This document shows, in pieces, positions 7,098 through 15,848 of a DNA stretch of 58,542 bases; position 1 is the stretch's first letter; each line of letters begins with the position of its first letter. Below the pieces are notes generated by a model that was not told where the DNA came from, ran no database searches, and saw only the letters and a list, made by a program, of their open reading frames with translations. Position numbers and translations under genes: made by a program. The stretch spans positions 1 to 58,542 of the forward strand of contig CAJXUS010000022.1 of NCBI GenBank assembly GCA_913060675.1. The letters are read 5' to 3'. The stretch comes from an uncultured Rhodospirillales bacterium. Its GTDB lineage: Bacteria > Pseudomonadota > Alphaproteobacteria > Kiloniellales > Kiloniellaceae.

Positions 7098-8249
7098 TTG
7101 TCCGCGGCGTCCTCAGTATTTCGTACCCTTGTTAAAAAGCCCCTGTTCATAACAACAATCTTAATCTTATTTGGATTTTCAGGTGCGTTGTATGCTCAAG
7201 ATACCCCCATATTTCGAATTGGTACTGGCGCGACAATAGGGAATTATTTCCCGATTGGCGGGATAATTGCGAGCTCCATAAGCAAACCTGTTGGGTCGAG
7301 AGACTGTGACAAGGGAGGCAGTTGTGGCGTTGATGGGCTTTTATCCGTCAGTGTTTCTACGCAAGGGTCTGTTGAAAATGTTATTGGTATTGCTGATGGC
7401 AGGTTAGAAGGCGGCTTTGCTCAAGCAGATGTGGTGTATTGGGCACTCCGAGGGGAACATATATTTCGCACCCGTGGCGCTATTGGTAATTTAAGGAGCG
7501 TTGCCAATTTATATCCTGAAGCTATGCACATCGTCGTCAGTTTTCACAGTGGGATCAGGACGCTAGATGATTTAGCCGATAAAAAAATATCTATAGGACC
7601 AACGGGATCCGGTACGAATGCTGGTGCGCAGTTGGTGTTGGAAACCAGGAATATTCGTATTCCAAATGAAAATATGCTGACGTTATCTAACAGTGAGGCT
7701 TATGAAGCGATCCTCAATGGTGATATTGATGCTTTTTTTGTTATTGCTGGTACGCCTGCGCGTTTAGTCAGTGCTCTTACAGATCAACATAAAGTATCCC
7801 TGCTCTCACTTAGCCAAACAGATGTAGATGTCTTGCATGAGATCTATCCCTTCTTTTCTGCCGGGAAAATTGATGTTGGAACTTACAATACAGTTCCAGA
7901 TACGCTTGCCTTAATGGTTCCTGCCCAGTTCTTAGTGCGCGAAGATATGGACGAGAAGTTAATCTACGGGATTACGAAAGCCCTTTGGCATGAAACTACA
8001 GCAATGAACTTAAACAAAGGTCATACGCTGGGGCGGTTCATTACGCTTGATACAGCGCTTGAAGGATTGATTATGCCACTTCATCCCGGTGCCGAAAGGT
8101 TCTATCGAGAGATCGGTCTAATAGGTGATCATGTCATTGAAAAGGAAGTCGAACCTGAAGAGGAAACCCCCGAAATCATCTCAGAAACGACGGCGATAGA
8201 ACCATCGATTACTGATGAGAGTGATCAAGAACCTGCCTCAGTAGAATAG
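7098..8249 (+). CDS. TAXI family TRAP-type solute-binding protein
   Basis: A 383-residue exported binding protein of the TAXI (TRAP-associated extracytoplasmic immunogenic) family. A signal peptide (residues 1-31, ending ALYAQ) is followed by the family start FRIGTGATIGNYFPIGG. The SIGPTGSGT motif and the F(V/I)IAGTPA segment are typical. Start is TTG at 7098 with AGAAAGG upstream; no ATG is available near the signal peptide. The last 35 or so residues are an acidic, low-complexity tail (EPEEETPE...) unusual for the family. No TRAP permease gene is nearby, so its transporter partner is elsewhere or absent. Substrate unknown. Confidence 0.85.
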   Translation: MSAASSVFRTLVKKPLFITTILILFGFSGALYAQDTPIFRIGTGATIGNYFPIGGIIASSISKPVGSRDCDKGGSCGVDGLLSVSVSTQGSVENVIGIADGRLEGGFAQADVVYWALRGEHIFRTRGAIGNLRSVANLYPEAMHIVVSFHSGIRTLDDLADKKISIGPTGSGTNAGAQLVLETRNIRIPNENMLTLSNSEAYEAILNGDIDAFFVIAGTPARLVSALTDQHKVSLLSLSQTDVDVLHEIYPFFSAGKIDVGTYNTVPDTLALMVPAQFLVREDMDEKLIYGITKALWHETTAMNLNKGHTLGRFITLDTALEGLIMPLHPGAERFYREIGLIGDHVIEKEVEPEEETPEIISETTAIEPSITDESDQEPASVE

Positions 8250-8461
8250 TAGAATAAGCTGTATTTTGAAGATGTTAGCTTAACATTTTCGGGATTACTT
8301 TTTCGCATCATCTCTTCGACACAACTTTAGCTTTCCAAGTTTTTATAAAATTCTGTGCAGTCCCCCTATCAAGTCGTATAATCTGACCCATTCATTTCTG
8401 TAGAGATAAGTTCTTCCCCTTATTGCCAAATAACATCTAAATAATAAATAGAAGGTAAGTT

Positions 8462-9838
8462 ATGAGCTTCCAGTTGATAGAAGGTTCAGCCGAACAAACA
8501 ATTCCGTTGTTTTTTATAAATAAAAAGCAACTCGATGAAAGTCTTCAAGAAAGTGGGCTTTCGGCAATTTGGATGACGGCAAATAACTTTAAGGCAGGGG
8601 ACGGAGAAATTTGCACGATACCGGATAAGTCTGGGGGGATTGATTCCGTCGCTATTGGTTTGGGAGATCGAGAAGTTCCCGGAATTTGGACCATGGCTGG
8701 TTTGAGCCACTCCCTTCCTCAAGGCGTTTATACCCTGAAAGAAAAACAGACTTCAGAAGTCGCAACAGAAATTGCTCTTGGATGGGCAATTGGGAGCTAC
8801 TGTTTTACGCGGTACAAACAATCCGACCGTGTTCTCGCGTCCTTGGTGTGGCCTGATAAAGTGGATAAACAACTGGTGTCGTCTCTTGCCAGTGGGGTTC
8901 ACCTTACCCGGGATTTAATCAACACGCCAAGTAATGATATGGGACCAGAAGAACTGGCGACGGCTGCCTCTCAGTTAGCAGGTGAGTTTGAGGCCGAATG
9001 CAATGTCATCGTCGGTGACGATCTTTTACAGGCAAATTACCCTGCGATTTATGAAGTCGGGAAAGCTTCTGATCGCGCGCCGCGTCTGATCGACTTCAGA
9101 TGGGGAGATAGTGGCCCCAAAATAACCCTGGTTGGGAAAGGCGTTTGTTTTGATACTGGTGGACTAGACCTTAAGTCAGCCGCCGGTATGCTCATGATGA
9201 AAAAAGATATGGGAGGCGCAGCTCATGTTCTTGGAATTGCGGCTGCCATAATGGAAAGTAACCTTGCCTGCCAGTTGCGCGTTCTGATCCCTGCCGTAGA
9301 AAATGCCGTATCAGGCAATGCCTTCCGTCCTTCCGACGTTATCAAGACAAGAAAAGGTCTGACCGTAGAGATCGGCAACACGGATGCAGAAGGGCGTTTG
9401 GTTCTTTGTGATGCGTTGGCAGAGGCGGTTCGTACCAAACCAGATCTTATTATCGATTTCGCAACTTTAACTGGGGCGGCACGTGTTGCGCTGGGTACCG
9501 ACCTTCCGGCTATGTTCTGTAATGACGATAAGATTGCAGACAGCTTGCGAAAGCATTCTGTTGAGTGTGATGATGAAGTGTGGCGGATGCCGTTACATAA
9601 ACCCTATCGAAAGCTCTTGGATAGTAAAATCGCTGACCTGAATAATATATCAGGGGGCCCTTATGGCGGGGCGATTACGGCGGCACTTTACCTCGAGGAA
9701 TTTGTAGGAAATGAGACCTCTTGGGCTCACTTTGATGTCATGGCCTATAACACCTCTTCTCGCCCTGGTCGGCCCGAAGGCGGGGAAGCAATGGGCTTAC
9801 GTGCTGTTTATTCGATGATTAAGGAAATGGTTAACTAG
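8462..9838 (+). CDS. M17 family leucyl aminopeptidase
   Basis: A 458-residue cytosolic metallopeptidase that removes N-terminal residues from peptides. The catalytic half is clear: GKGVCFDTGGLDLK (metal-ligand Asp), MKKDMGGAA (catalytic Lys and metal-ligand Asp) and NTDAEGRL (metal ligands and catalytic Arg). The N-terminal domain is diverged as in PepB-like members. AGAAGGTAAGTT precedes the ATG. Exact specificity cannot be read from sequence. The gene has its own intergenic regions on both sides. Confidence 0.92.
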   Translation: MSFQLIEGSAEQTIPLFFINKKQLDESLQESGLSAIWMTANNFKAGDGEICTIPDKSGGIDSVAIGLGDREVPGIWTMAGLSHSLPQGVYTLKEKQTSEVATEIALGWAIGSYCFTRYKQSDRVLASLVWPDKVDKQLVSSLASGVHLTRDLINTPSNDMGPEELATAASQLAGEFEAECNVIVGDDLLQANYPAIYEVGKASDRAPRLIDFRWGDSGPKITLVGKGVCFDTGGLDLKSAAGMLMMKKDMGGAAHVLGIAAAIMESNLACQLRVLIPAVENAVSGNAFRPSDVIKTRKGLTVEIGNTDAEGRLVLCDALAEAVRTKPDLIIDFATLTGAARVALGTDLPAMFCNDDKIADSLRKHSVECDDEVWRMPLHKPYRKLLDSKIADLNNISGGPYGGAITAALYLEEFVGNETSWAHFDVMAYNTSSRPGRPEGGEAMGLRAVYSMIKEMVN

Positions 9839-9959
9839 ATCATTGAATTTTTTGCATCTCTGGGTTGCCAATAGAGATTGGGAAAATTCTCTTATTTTAT
9901 GTTATTCTAATTAAGAATTCTGACTATTAATGTGTCTGTCTTACATATGGAGTATGACA

Positions 9960-10406
9960 ATGTTTGAAAAAATCCTTTGTGCTGTTGATGGCTCTGACCA
10001 CAGTATGCGCGCCGTTGAAAAAGCCTCTGCTTTAGCAATGAAATTTGATGGTGAAGTGATATTTCTCACCGTCGCCAAAGCTGTGAAAATGAACGAAGGA
10101 TTGCGTCGTTTCATGGAAGTTGAGCATGTTTCTGGTCAGGACGCTCAATACGTTCTGGACTCCTTTAGCCAAGAAGTCCTGACTGAAGCCAAAGAAATCG
10201 CAAAGAAAATTGGCGTCAAACGCATCCGGACTGAAGTCAAAGTCGGCCCTCCTGCCCGTACAATCGTTGAAGTTGCCGATAAAGAGAAAGTAAACGCCGT
10301 TGTGATGGGAAGCCGAGGTCACGGTGATCTCGAATCACTCCTCCTTGGTTCTGTATCTCACAAGGTTGCCAGCTTAAGTAAGGCTACTTGCATTACTGTA
10401 CGATAA
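9960..10406 (+). CDS. Universal stress protein, UspA family
   Basis: A 148-residue single-domain Usp protein. It starts with the family's KILCAVDGSD and ends with the ATP-binding pattern GSRGHGDLESLLLGSVS, so it probably binds ATP. The ATG at 9960 is preferred because GGAG lies 7 nt before it; an upstream ATG at 9930 would add ten unlikely residues. Role: stress survival, by family. It is monocistronic as far as can be seen. Confidence 0.9.
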   Translation: MFEKILCAVDGSDHSMRAVEKASALAMKFDGEVIFLTVAKAVKMNEGLRRFMEVEHVSGQDAQYVLDSFSQEVLTEAKEIAKKIGVKRIRTEVKVGPPARTIVEVADKEKVNAVVMGSRGHGDLESLLLGSVSHKVASLSKATCITVR

Positions 10407-10526
10407 AACCTGGTTTTGCCGTTAGGTGAAATCAGGCGTTTCCGTAAGGTTAGATCAGGAATGTCTTGAGCAGGTAGCTACTTTTGTTCTAAAATCATTG
10501 CGAATGCGGAATGTTCGGGGACGATT

Positions 10527-10865
10527 GTGGATATACCAGCAAAACAGGCTCTGGAATTATGGCGAGGCGTGATGGTTGGTGCCCTTCAAAAAGGGCTGCC
10601 AGACCTGACGTCTCGCCAATTTACTTTATTATTGCATGTATATCTCAAAGACCAGGCCCATACCGTGCGCGGTCTTGCCGGAGAGCTTAATATGTCAAAG
10701 CCCGCCGTTACCCGCGCGCTTGATCGTCTTGGAAAGTTGGATTTTATTCGCCGCAAGACGGATGAAAATGACCGTAGGTCAATCCTTGTTCAACGGACGA
10801 TTAAAGGATCGGTGTTTCTTCGTGAGTTTGGAGACATGGTCGAAAACTATGCGGAAGATGTTTAA
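10527..10865 (+). CDS. MarR-type winged-helix regulator
   Basis: A 112-residue DNA-binding protein. The winged helix-turn-helix runs from TVRGLAGELNMSKPAVTRALDRL through the wing DENDRRSILVQ. It is shorter than usual (about 140) and lacks most of the C-terminal dimerisation helix. Start is GTG at 10527 after CGGGGA. Effector and targets unknown; it may control the neighbouring stress or peptidase genes, but nothing in the sequence proves this. Confidence 0.8.
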   Translation: MDIPAKQALELWRGVMVGALQKGLPDLTSRQFTLLLHVYLKDQAHTVRGLAGELNMSKPAVTRALDRLGKLDFIRRKTDENDRRSILVQRTIKGSVFLREFGDMVENYAEDV

Positions 10866-10959
10866 CGGGTGTCGTCTACACAGTCTTCAAACAGTACTTC
10901 GAAGCACTTAAGTAAAATTCGAGTTCCGTATTCATCCTGAGAGCAGTTATAAACCAGCA

Positions 10960-11892
10960 TCAGTACCCGCGTTTCATGTCCACGACGTTAAGAAGTTCCT
11001 CACTATTTTCAAAACGTCTCATTCCTTCGGCAATTAAACGCACACTGGAACTTGGATGGGTGAAGCTTGCGGCATGAGGGGTGATCGTGACTTTTGGGTG
11101 ATCCCAAAAAGGATGATCTTGATCCAGAGGCTCTGATTTAAATACATCAAGCGTTGCTTCGGACAAATGGTCACTATTGAGGGCTGTGATGAGATCTTCT
11201 TCGACGAGGTGACCTCCGCGCGCTGCATTAATGACACTGGCTCCTTTGGGAAGCTTGGCAAAAAGATCTTTGTTTAAAATATCTGTAGTTTCATCAGTAA
11301 GCGGTAAGAGGCAGACTAAGATCTCTGTTTCACTCAGGAAATTGTCTAGCTGCTCCGTTCCAGCATAAGTCTTAATTCCTGGTCGTTCTCGGTGAGTTCT
11401 ACTCCACCCAGCAACATCGAAACCTAATGAACTCAGTTTTCCGGCGGCATCGGAGCCAAGAACGCCCATACCCATAATGCCAACCCTGCGATCCCAGGTA
11501 ACGGGTGGGACGTGTGGGGTCCATTCTTTACGGGTCTGTTGCTCGCGATACAGGCGCATACTTTTGTGATGGTTAAGGACGCTCATGACGACATACTCGG
11601 TCATGCCGGATGTCAGAGATGGGTCGACCATGCGAACGATCGGAACATTTTCAGGGAGTTCCGTGTCGGATGCCAGGTGGTCGATGCCTGCGCCGAGCGA
11701 AAAGATAACCTTAAGGTTTGGCAGGGATCTTAATAATCCTTTGGGTGGTTGCCAAACTAAGGCATATTCGATGTCTTCTTTATTACCATAATCAGGCAAC
11801 ATGCGCAGGTCGAGATCGGGTATTTCTCCCTTGAGATGATCTTGCCATTCATCGACACGATCCTGACCTGAAATAAATAGTAGTGCCATCAA
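10960..11892 (-). CDS. ghrA: Glyoxylate/hydroxypyruvate reductase A
   Basis: A 310-residue NAD(P)H-dependent D-2-hydroxyacid dehydrogenase that reduces glyoxylate and hydroxypyruvate. The Rossmann motif is GIMGMGVLGSDAA (residues 138-150). Catalytic residues are visible in NAARGGHL (Arg), the Glu of FKSEPL and the His of ITPHAAS. Length and the SLGAGIDHL motif fit the GhrA subgroup. It stands alone on the minus strand, convergent with the MarR gene. Confidence 0.88.
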   Translation of the reverse strand: MMALLFISGQDRVDEWQDHLKGEIPDLDLRMLPDYGNKEDIEYALVWQPPKGLLRSLPNLKVIFSLGAGIDHLASDTELPENVPIVRMVDPSLTSGMTEYVVMSVLNHHKSMRLYREQQTRKEWTPHVPPVTWDRRVGIMGMGVLGSDAAGKLSSLGFDVAGWSRTHRERPGIKTYAGTEQLDNFLSETEILVCLLPLTDETTDILNKDLFAKLPKGASVINAARGGHLVEEDLITALNSDHLSEATLDVFKSEPLDQDHPFWDHPKVTITPHAASFTHPSSSVRLIAEGMRRFENSEELLNVVDMKRGY

Positions 11893-12020
11893 ATTAACCT
11901 AAGAAATAAAATATATTGGACAGTGTACGGGATGCTGGAAAGATATGGCAATCCAGCAACAAAAGTTTTTTATTTCATAATCGCTTATCTGTTATCACAG
12001 ATCTTTAACGGAGCCCTTAT

Positions 12021-13682
12021 TTAGGCACTCACAGCCTCTTGGTTTACGACCTCAAGGTCAAATGCGGCTTTTATCAATGCCTGTGTGTACGGGCTTTGAG
12101 GCTCCTCGAAAATTTGTTTCGCGGTACCAATTTCAACAGCTTCCCCATTGCGCATAACAATAACATCATCTGCGAGTGTTCGCACGACTTTGAGATCATG
12201 ACTGATAAAGAGGTAAGTCAGGTTATGCTTGCGTTGAAGTGATCTTAGAAGATCGACTATTTGTGCTTGAACAGACATATCCAGCGCTGAAGTTGGTTCA
12301 TCTAATATCAAAAATTTTGGTTTTAAAACCATAACTCTGGCGATAGCTATGCGCTGACGTTGTCCCCCGGAAAATTCGTGGGGGTAGCGGTGACGATTGT
12401 CCGGGTCTAACCCCACTTCGCGCAAGGCCTCAATAATCAAGACTTCCCGGGCCTTTGCATTGCCTCCCAAAGCATGGACTTTTAAGCCTTCTTCAATAAT
12501 CTCGCCGATAGAAAGCCTTGGACTTAGGGACCCGTAAGGATCTTGAAAGACTATTTGCATTTCTTGACGGAGCGGCCTGAGTTTTCGCCCGCTTATGCCA
12601 TTAATGGTCTTGGCTTCGAACTTGATGTTTCCCTTACTGGAAATAAGGCGCAACAAAGCTAGGCCGAGTGTCGTTTTGCCTGACCCAGATTCTCCGACGA
12701 TACCGAGGGTGTGTCCCTGCTTTATGGAAAGAGAAATACCATCAACCGCCTTGATATGATCCACCGTTCTTCGTAACACACCGCGTTTAATCGGGAAGTG
12801 AACCTTGAGGTTATCACATGACATAATTTCAGGTGCATTGGCATCGGCTTCAAGCGGGTTTCCTTTTGGCTCGGCGGCAAGTAGCGCTTGGGTATAGGGA
12901 TGTTGCGGATTTTCATACACTTCTTTTGTCGGACCTTTTTCGACAATTTGGCCCTTTGTCATGACGCAGACTCGATCAGCCATCTTTCTTACGATACCCA
13001 GGTCATGGGTGATCAGCAGGATAGACATGCCGAGTTTCTCTTGAAGTTCTTTTAAAAGCTCGAGGATTTGAGCCTGGATCGTGACATCCAACGCTGTTGT
13101 TGGCTCATCAGCAATGAGAAGATCAGGCTCATTTGCCAAAGCCATGGCTATCATGACCCGTTGACGCTGTCCGCCAGAGAGTTCGTGGGGGTAGGCATTC
13201 AGGCGCCCTAAAGGATCCTTAATCTGTACGAGTTTAAGCAGATCAAGAGTTCGTTTACGCGCTTCAATTTTAGAGAAGCCCTTATGGACCAGCAGGACTT
13301 CATTGATCTGTTTTTCTATGGTGTGCAATGGGTTTAGCGACGTCATCGGTTCTTGAAAGATAATCGAAATTTTGTTGCCGCGAATTTCACGCATTGTCGC
13401 GTCATCGGCGCCGATGAGTTCTTGTCCTCTGTACTTAACCGAACTTCCCTGAGGGTGCTGTGCTAAGGGGTAGGGCAGGAGCTGTAAGATGGAGAGAGCA
13501 CTTACTGATTTTCCGGATCCAGATTCACCAACCAAAGCAACGGTTTGGCCTTCCATAATTTGAAAAGTAATACCTGCGACAGCATCGATTATTTCATCCT
13601 CACCATGAAATTGAGTTGAGAGGCTGGTGATATCAAGAAGCGGTTGCTCTTCTTTAGCGGAGTGGTCAACCAAGACGCTCAT
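12021..13682 (-). CDS. yejF: Oligopeptide ABC transporter, double ATPase YejF
   Basis: A 553-residue protein with two ABC domains in one chain. Domain 1: Walker A GESGSGKS, signature LSGGQRQR, Walker B LLIADEPTTALD. Domain 2 (from about residue 290): GESGSGKTT, FSGGQRQR, FLILDEPTSALD. Each is followed by the oligopeptide-type C-terminal extension (HPYTQALL / SPYTQALI). It is the last gene of yejABEF and overlaps yejE by 4 bp (ATGA). It powers uptake of peptides. Confidence 0.95.
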   Translation of the reverse strand: MSVLVDHSAKEEQPLLDITSLSTQFHGEDEIIDAVAGITFQIMEGQTVALVGESGSGKSVSALSILQLLPYPLAQHPQGSSVKYRGQELIGADDATMREIRGNKISIIFQEPMTSLNPLHTIEKQINEVLLVHKGFSKIEARKRTLDLLKLVQIKDPLGRLNAYPHELSGGQRQRVMIAMALANEPDLLIADEPTTALDVTIQAQILELLKELQEKLGMSILLITHDLGIVRKMADRVCVMTKGQIVEKGPTKEVYENPQHPYTQALLAAEPKGNPLEADANAPEIMSCDNLKVHFPIKRGVLRRTVDHIKAVDGISLSIKQGHTLGIVGESGSGKTTLGLALLRLISSKGNIKFEAKTINGISGRKLRPLRQEMQIVFQDPYGSLSPRLSIGEIIEEGLKVHALGGNAKAREVLIIEALREVGLDPDNRHRYPHEFSGGQRQRIAIARVMVLKPKFLILDEPTSALDMSVQAQIVDLLRSLQRKHNLTYLFISHDLKVVRTLADDVIVMRNGEAVEIGTAKQIFEEPQSPYTQALIKAAFDLEVVNQEAVSA

Positions 13683-14746
13683 GAGTGGCCTCCATTAAAG
13701 AGCTTTCGGGGGTCAAAAGCATCACGGACCGCTTCCCCGATAAAGACCAACATACTCAACATAACGGCAAGCGAAACGAAGGCGGTGGCACTTAGCCAAG
13801 GAGCCTGTAGATTAGCTTTGCCCTGTGCGAGTAATTCTCCTAGAGATGCTGAGCCTGCTGGCAGGCCAAGTCCGAGAAAGTCGAGGGATGTCAAAGAGGT
13901 GATTGAGGCTGTGAGAGTAAAAGGCAGGAACGTCAGGGTTGCGACCATCGCATTGGGGAGGATATGGCGATACATAATGACAAAGTCGCTGACTCCGAGG
14001 GCTTTGGCGGACCTGATGTAGTCAAAATTTCGAACTTTGAGGAATTCGGCGCGCACGACACCGACAAAACCTACCCAGCTAAAGAGCATCAAAATTCCGA
14101 GGATGGTCCAAAAACTTGGTACAAGGACGGAGCTGACAATGATGAGAATGTAAAGGGTTGGTAGTCCGCTCCATATCTCAATAAATCGTTGCGCAACAAG
14201 ATCGAGCAACCCACCAAAATATCCCTGGATCGCACCAGCTGTAACCCCAACGACAGCACTAAAGGCTGTTAACATAAGTCCAAAAATAATTGAAATTCTC
14301 ATGCCGTAGATAAGACGGGCTACGACATCTCTTGCCTGATCATCGGTCCCTAACCAATGATTTTTATCTGGGGGGGTCGGTGCCGGGGTCGGGAGATCAA
14401 AGGCGACGGTTCTGTGGTTATATTGAATAAGCGGCCATATCATCCAACCTTTTTGCGAGATGAGGTCCGTGACAAAGGGGTCGTGATAATCGGTTTCTGT
14501 TTCGAATTCTCCACCAAAGGCCGTTTCCGGTAAGGCCTGAATGATTGGAAAATAAGGTTTTTCGTCAAAGAAGATGAGAATGGGTTTGTCATTGGCAATA
14601 ACTTCAGCGAAAAGGCTAAGCCCAAATAGAACTAAAAAAATTCGAAGAGACCAATATCCCCGACGGTTTTTTCGAAAATTTTGCAGGCGACGTTGGTTCA
14701 TCGGACCAAGGGTCATACCAAAAAGCGTATCTTTCTCGAATGTCAT
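13679..14746 (-). CDS. yejE: Oligopeptide ABC transporter permease YejE
   Basis: A 355-residue inner-membrane permease of the DppC/OppC type: one N-terminal transmembrane helix (about residue 40), a periplasmic loop, then the BPD_transp_1 domain with the EAA-type loop RSAKALGVSDFVIMYRHILPNA. The ATG at 14746 is chosen because GGGAGGG lies 7-13 nt upstream and it follows the yejB stop; an upstream in-frame start would lie inside yejB. Confidence 0.93.
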   Translation of the reverse strand: MTFEKDTLFGMTLGPMNQRRLQNFRKNRRGYWSLRIFLVLFGLSLFAEVIANDKPILIFFDEKPYFPIIQALPETAFGGEFETETDYHDPFVTDLISQKGWMIWPLIQYNHRTVAFDLPTPAPTPPDKNHWLGTDDQARDVVARLIYGMRISIIFGLMLTAFSAVVGVTAGAIQGYFGGLLDLVAQRFIEIWSGLPTLYILIIVSSVLVPSFWTILGILMLFSWVGFVGVVRAEFLKVRNFDYIRSAKALGVSDFVIMYRHILPNAMVATLTFLPFTLTASITSLTSLDFLGLGLPAGSASLGELLAQGKANLQAPWLSATAFVSLAVMLSMLVFIGEAVRDAFDPRKLFNGGHS

Positions 14747-14750
14747 GGTT

Positions 14751-15848
14751 TTAACCCTCCCGGCTTTCGAAGTCGATACGAGGATCAACGAGCATATAAG
14801 TGATATCACCAACAATATTCATCAGAAGGCCAAGTAAGGTGAAGAAGTAGAGAGTTCCAAATATAATTGGATAATCGCGGTTAAATACGGCTTCGAAGCC
14901 AAGACGTCCTAAACCATCGAGAGAGAAAATTACTTCTATCAAGACTGACCCAGTGAAGAGAACGCCAATGAAGCTTGCAGGAAAGGCAGCGATAACGATG
15001 AGCATAGCATTGCGGAATACGTGGCCGTAGAGAATACGCTTTTCTGTAAGCCCTTTTGCCTTTGCTGTTATGACGTACTGTTGGCCAATTTGTTCTAAAA
15101 AAGAATTTTTGGTCAACATGGTAAGACTTGCGAAACCACCAATAACCATGGCTGTGACAGGTAAAATAATGTGTTTTAGATAATCCAGAACTTTATCAAT
15201 ATCGGATAACTTATCCCAATTTTCTGAGGTCAAACCGCTCAGCGGAAGAATTGTCAGATAACTTCCTCCGGCGAAAACAACGAGAAGGATAACCGCAAAT
15301 ATGAAGCTTGGAATGGCATAGCCGACAATAACAATACCACTGGTCCAGACGTCAAATGTAGAGCCATCACGGATGGCTTTTTTGATACCCAGCGGAATGG
15401 AAATCAAATAGACGAGAAGGGTTGTCCAAATTCCGAGTGAAATCGACACGGGCATCTTGTCTAAAACCAGATCAACCACCTTTCGATCACGAAAAAAACT
15501 CTCTCCAAAATCAAAAGTTAGGTAGTTATTCATCATAATGAGAAACTGTTTATGCAGAGGTTTATCGAGGCCAAATTGAACTTCAAGTTCTTTGATGAGT
15601 TCTGGGTCCAGGCCTTGAGCGCCTTTATATTTACTATTGTTTGAGGCCTGGCCGTCTACAGATGGGGCAAGATCATCTTTGTTTTGAGTAATACGTTCCG
15701 TTATTTCAGCACCTTGACCAGATAGTTTTGCCAATACCTGGTCTATGGGCCCGCCTGGAGCGAGTTGTATTATCGCAAAGTTTAAGATCATGACCCCAAT
15801 AAGAGTTGGGATCATAAGAAATAGTCTACGGATTATATAGTCTAGCAT
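14751..15848 (-). CDS. yejB: Oligopeptide ABC transporter permease YejB
   Basis: A 365-residue permease of the DppB/OppB type, with an N-terminal helix (MLDYIIRRLFLMIPTLIGV) and a long periplasmic segment that includes residues 40-90, typical of YejB. The remaining membrane helices carry the EAA loop ITAKAKGLTEKRILYGHVFRNA. Its start overlaps the yejA stop by 1 nt. It forms the heterodimeric channel with YejE. Confidence 0.94.
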   Translation of the reverse strand: MLDYIIRRLFLMIPTLIGVMILNFAIIQLAPGGPIDQVLAKLSGQGAEITERITQNKDDLAPSVDGQASNNSKYKGAQGLDPELIKELEVQFGLDKPLHKQFLIMMNNYLTFDFGESFFRDRKVVDLVLDKMPVSISLGIWTTLLVYLISIPLGIKKAIRDGSTFDVWTSGIVIVGYAIPSFIFAVILLVVFAGGSYLTILPLSGLTSENWDKLSDIDKVLDYLKHIILPVTAMVIGGFASLTMLTKNSFLEQIGQQYVITAKAKGLTEKRILYGHVFRNAMLIVIAAFPASFIGVLFTGSVLIEVIFSLDGLGRLGFEAVFNRDYPIIFGTLYFFTLLGLLMNIVGDITYMLVDPRIDFESREG

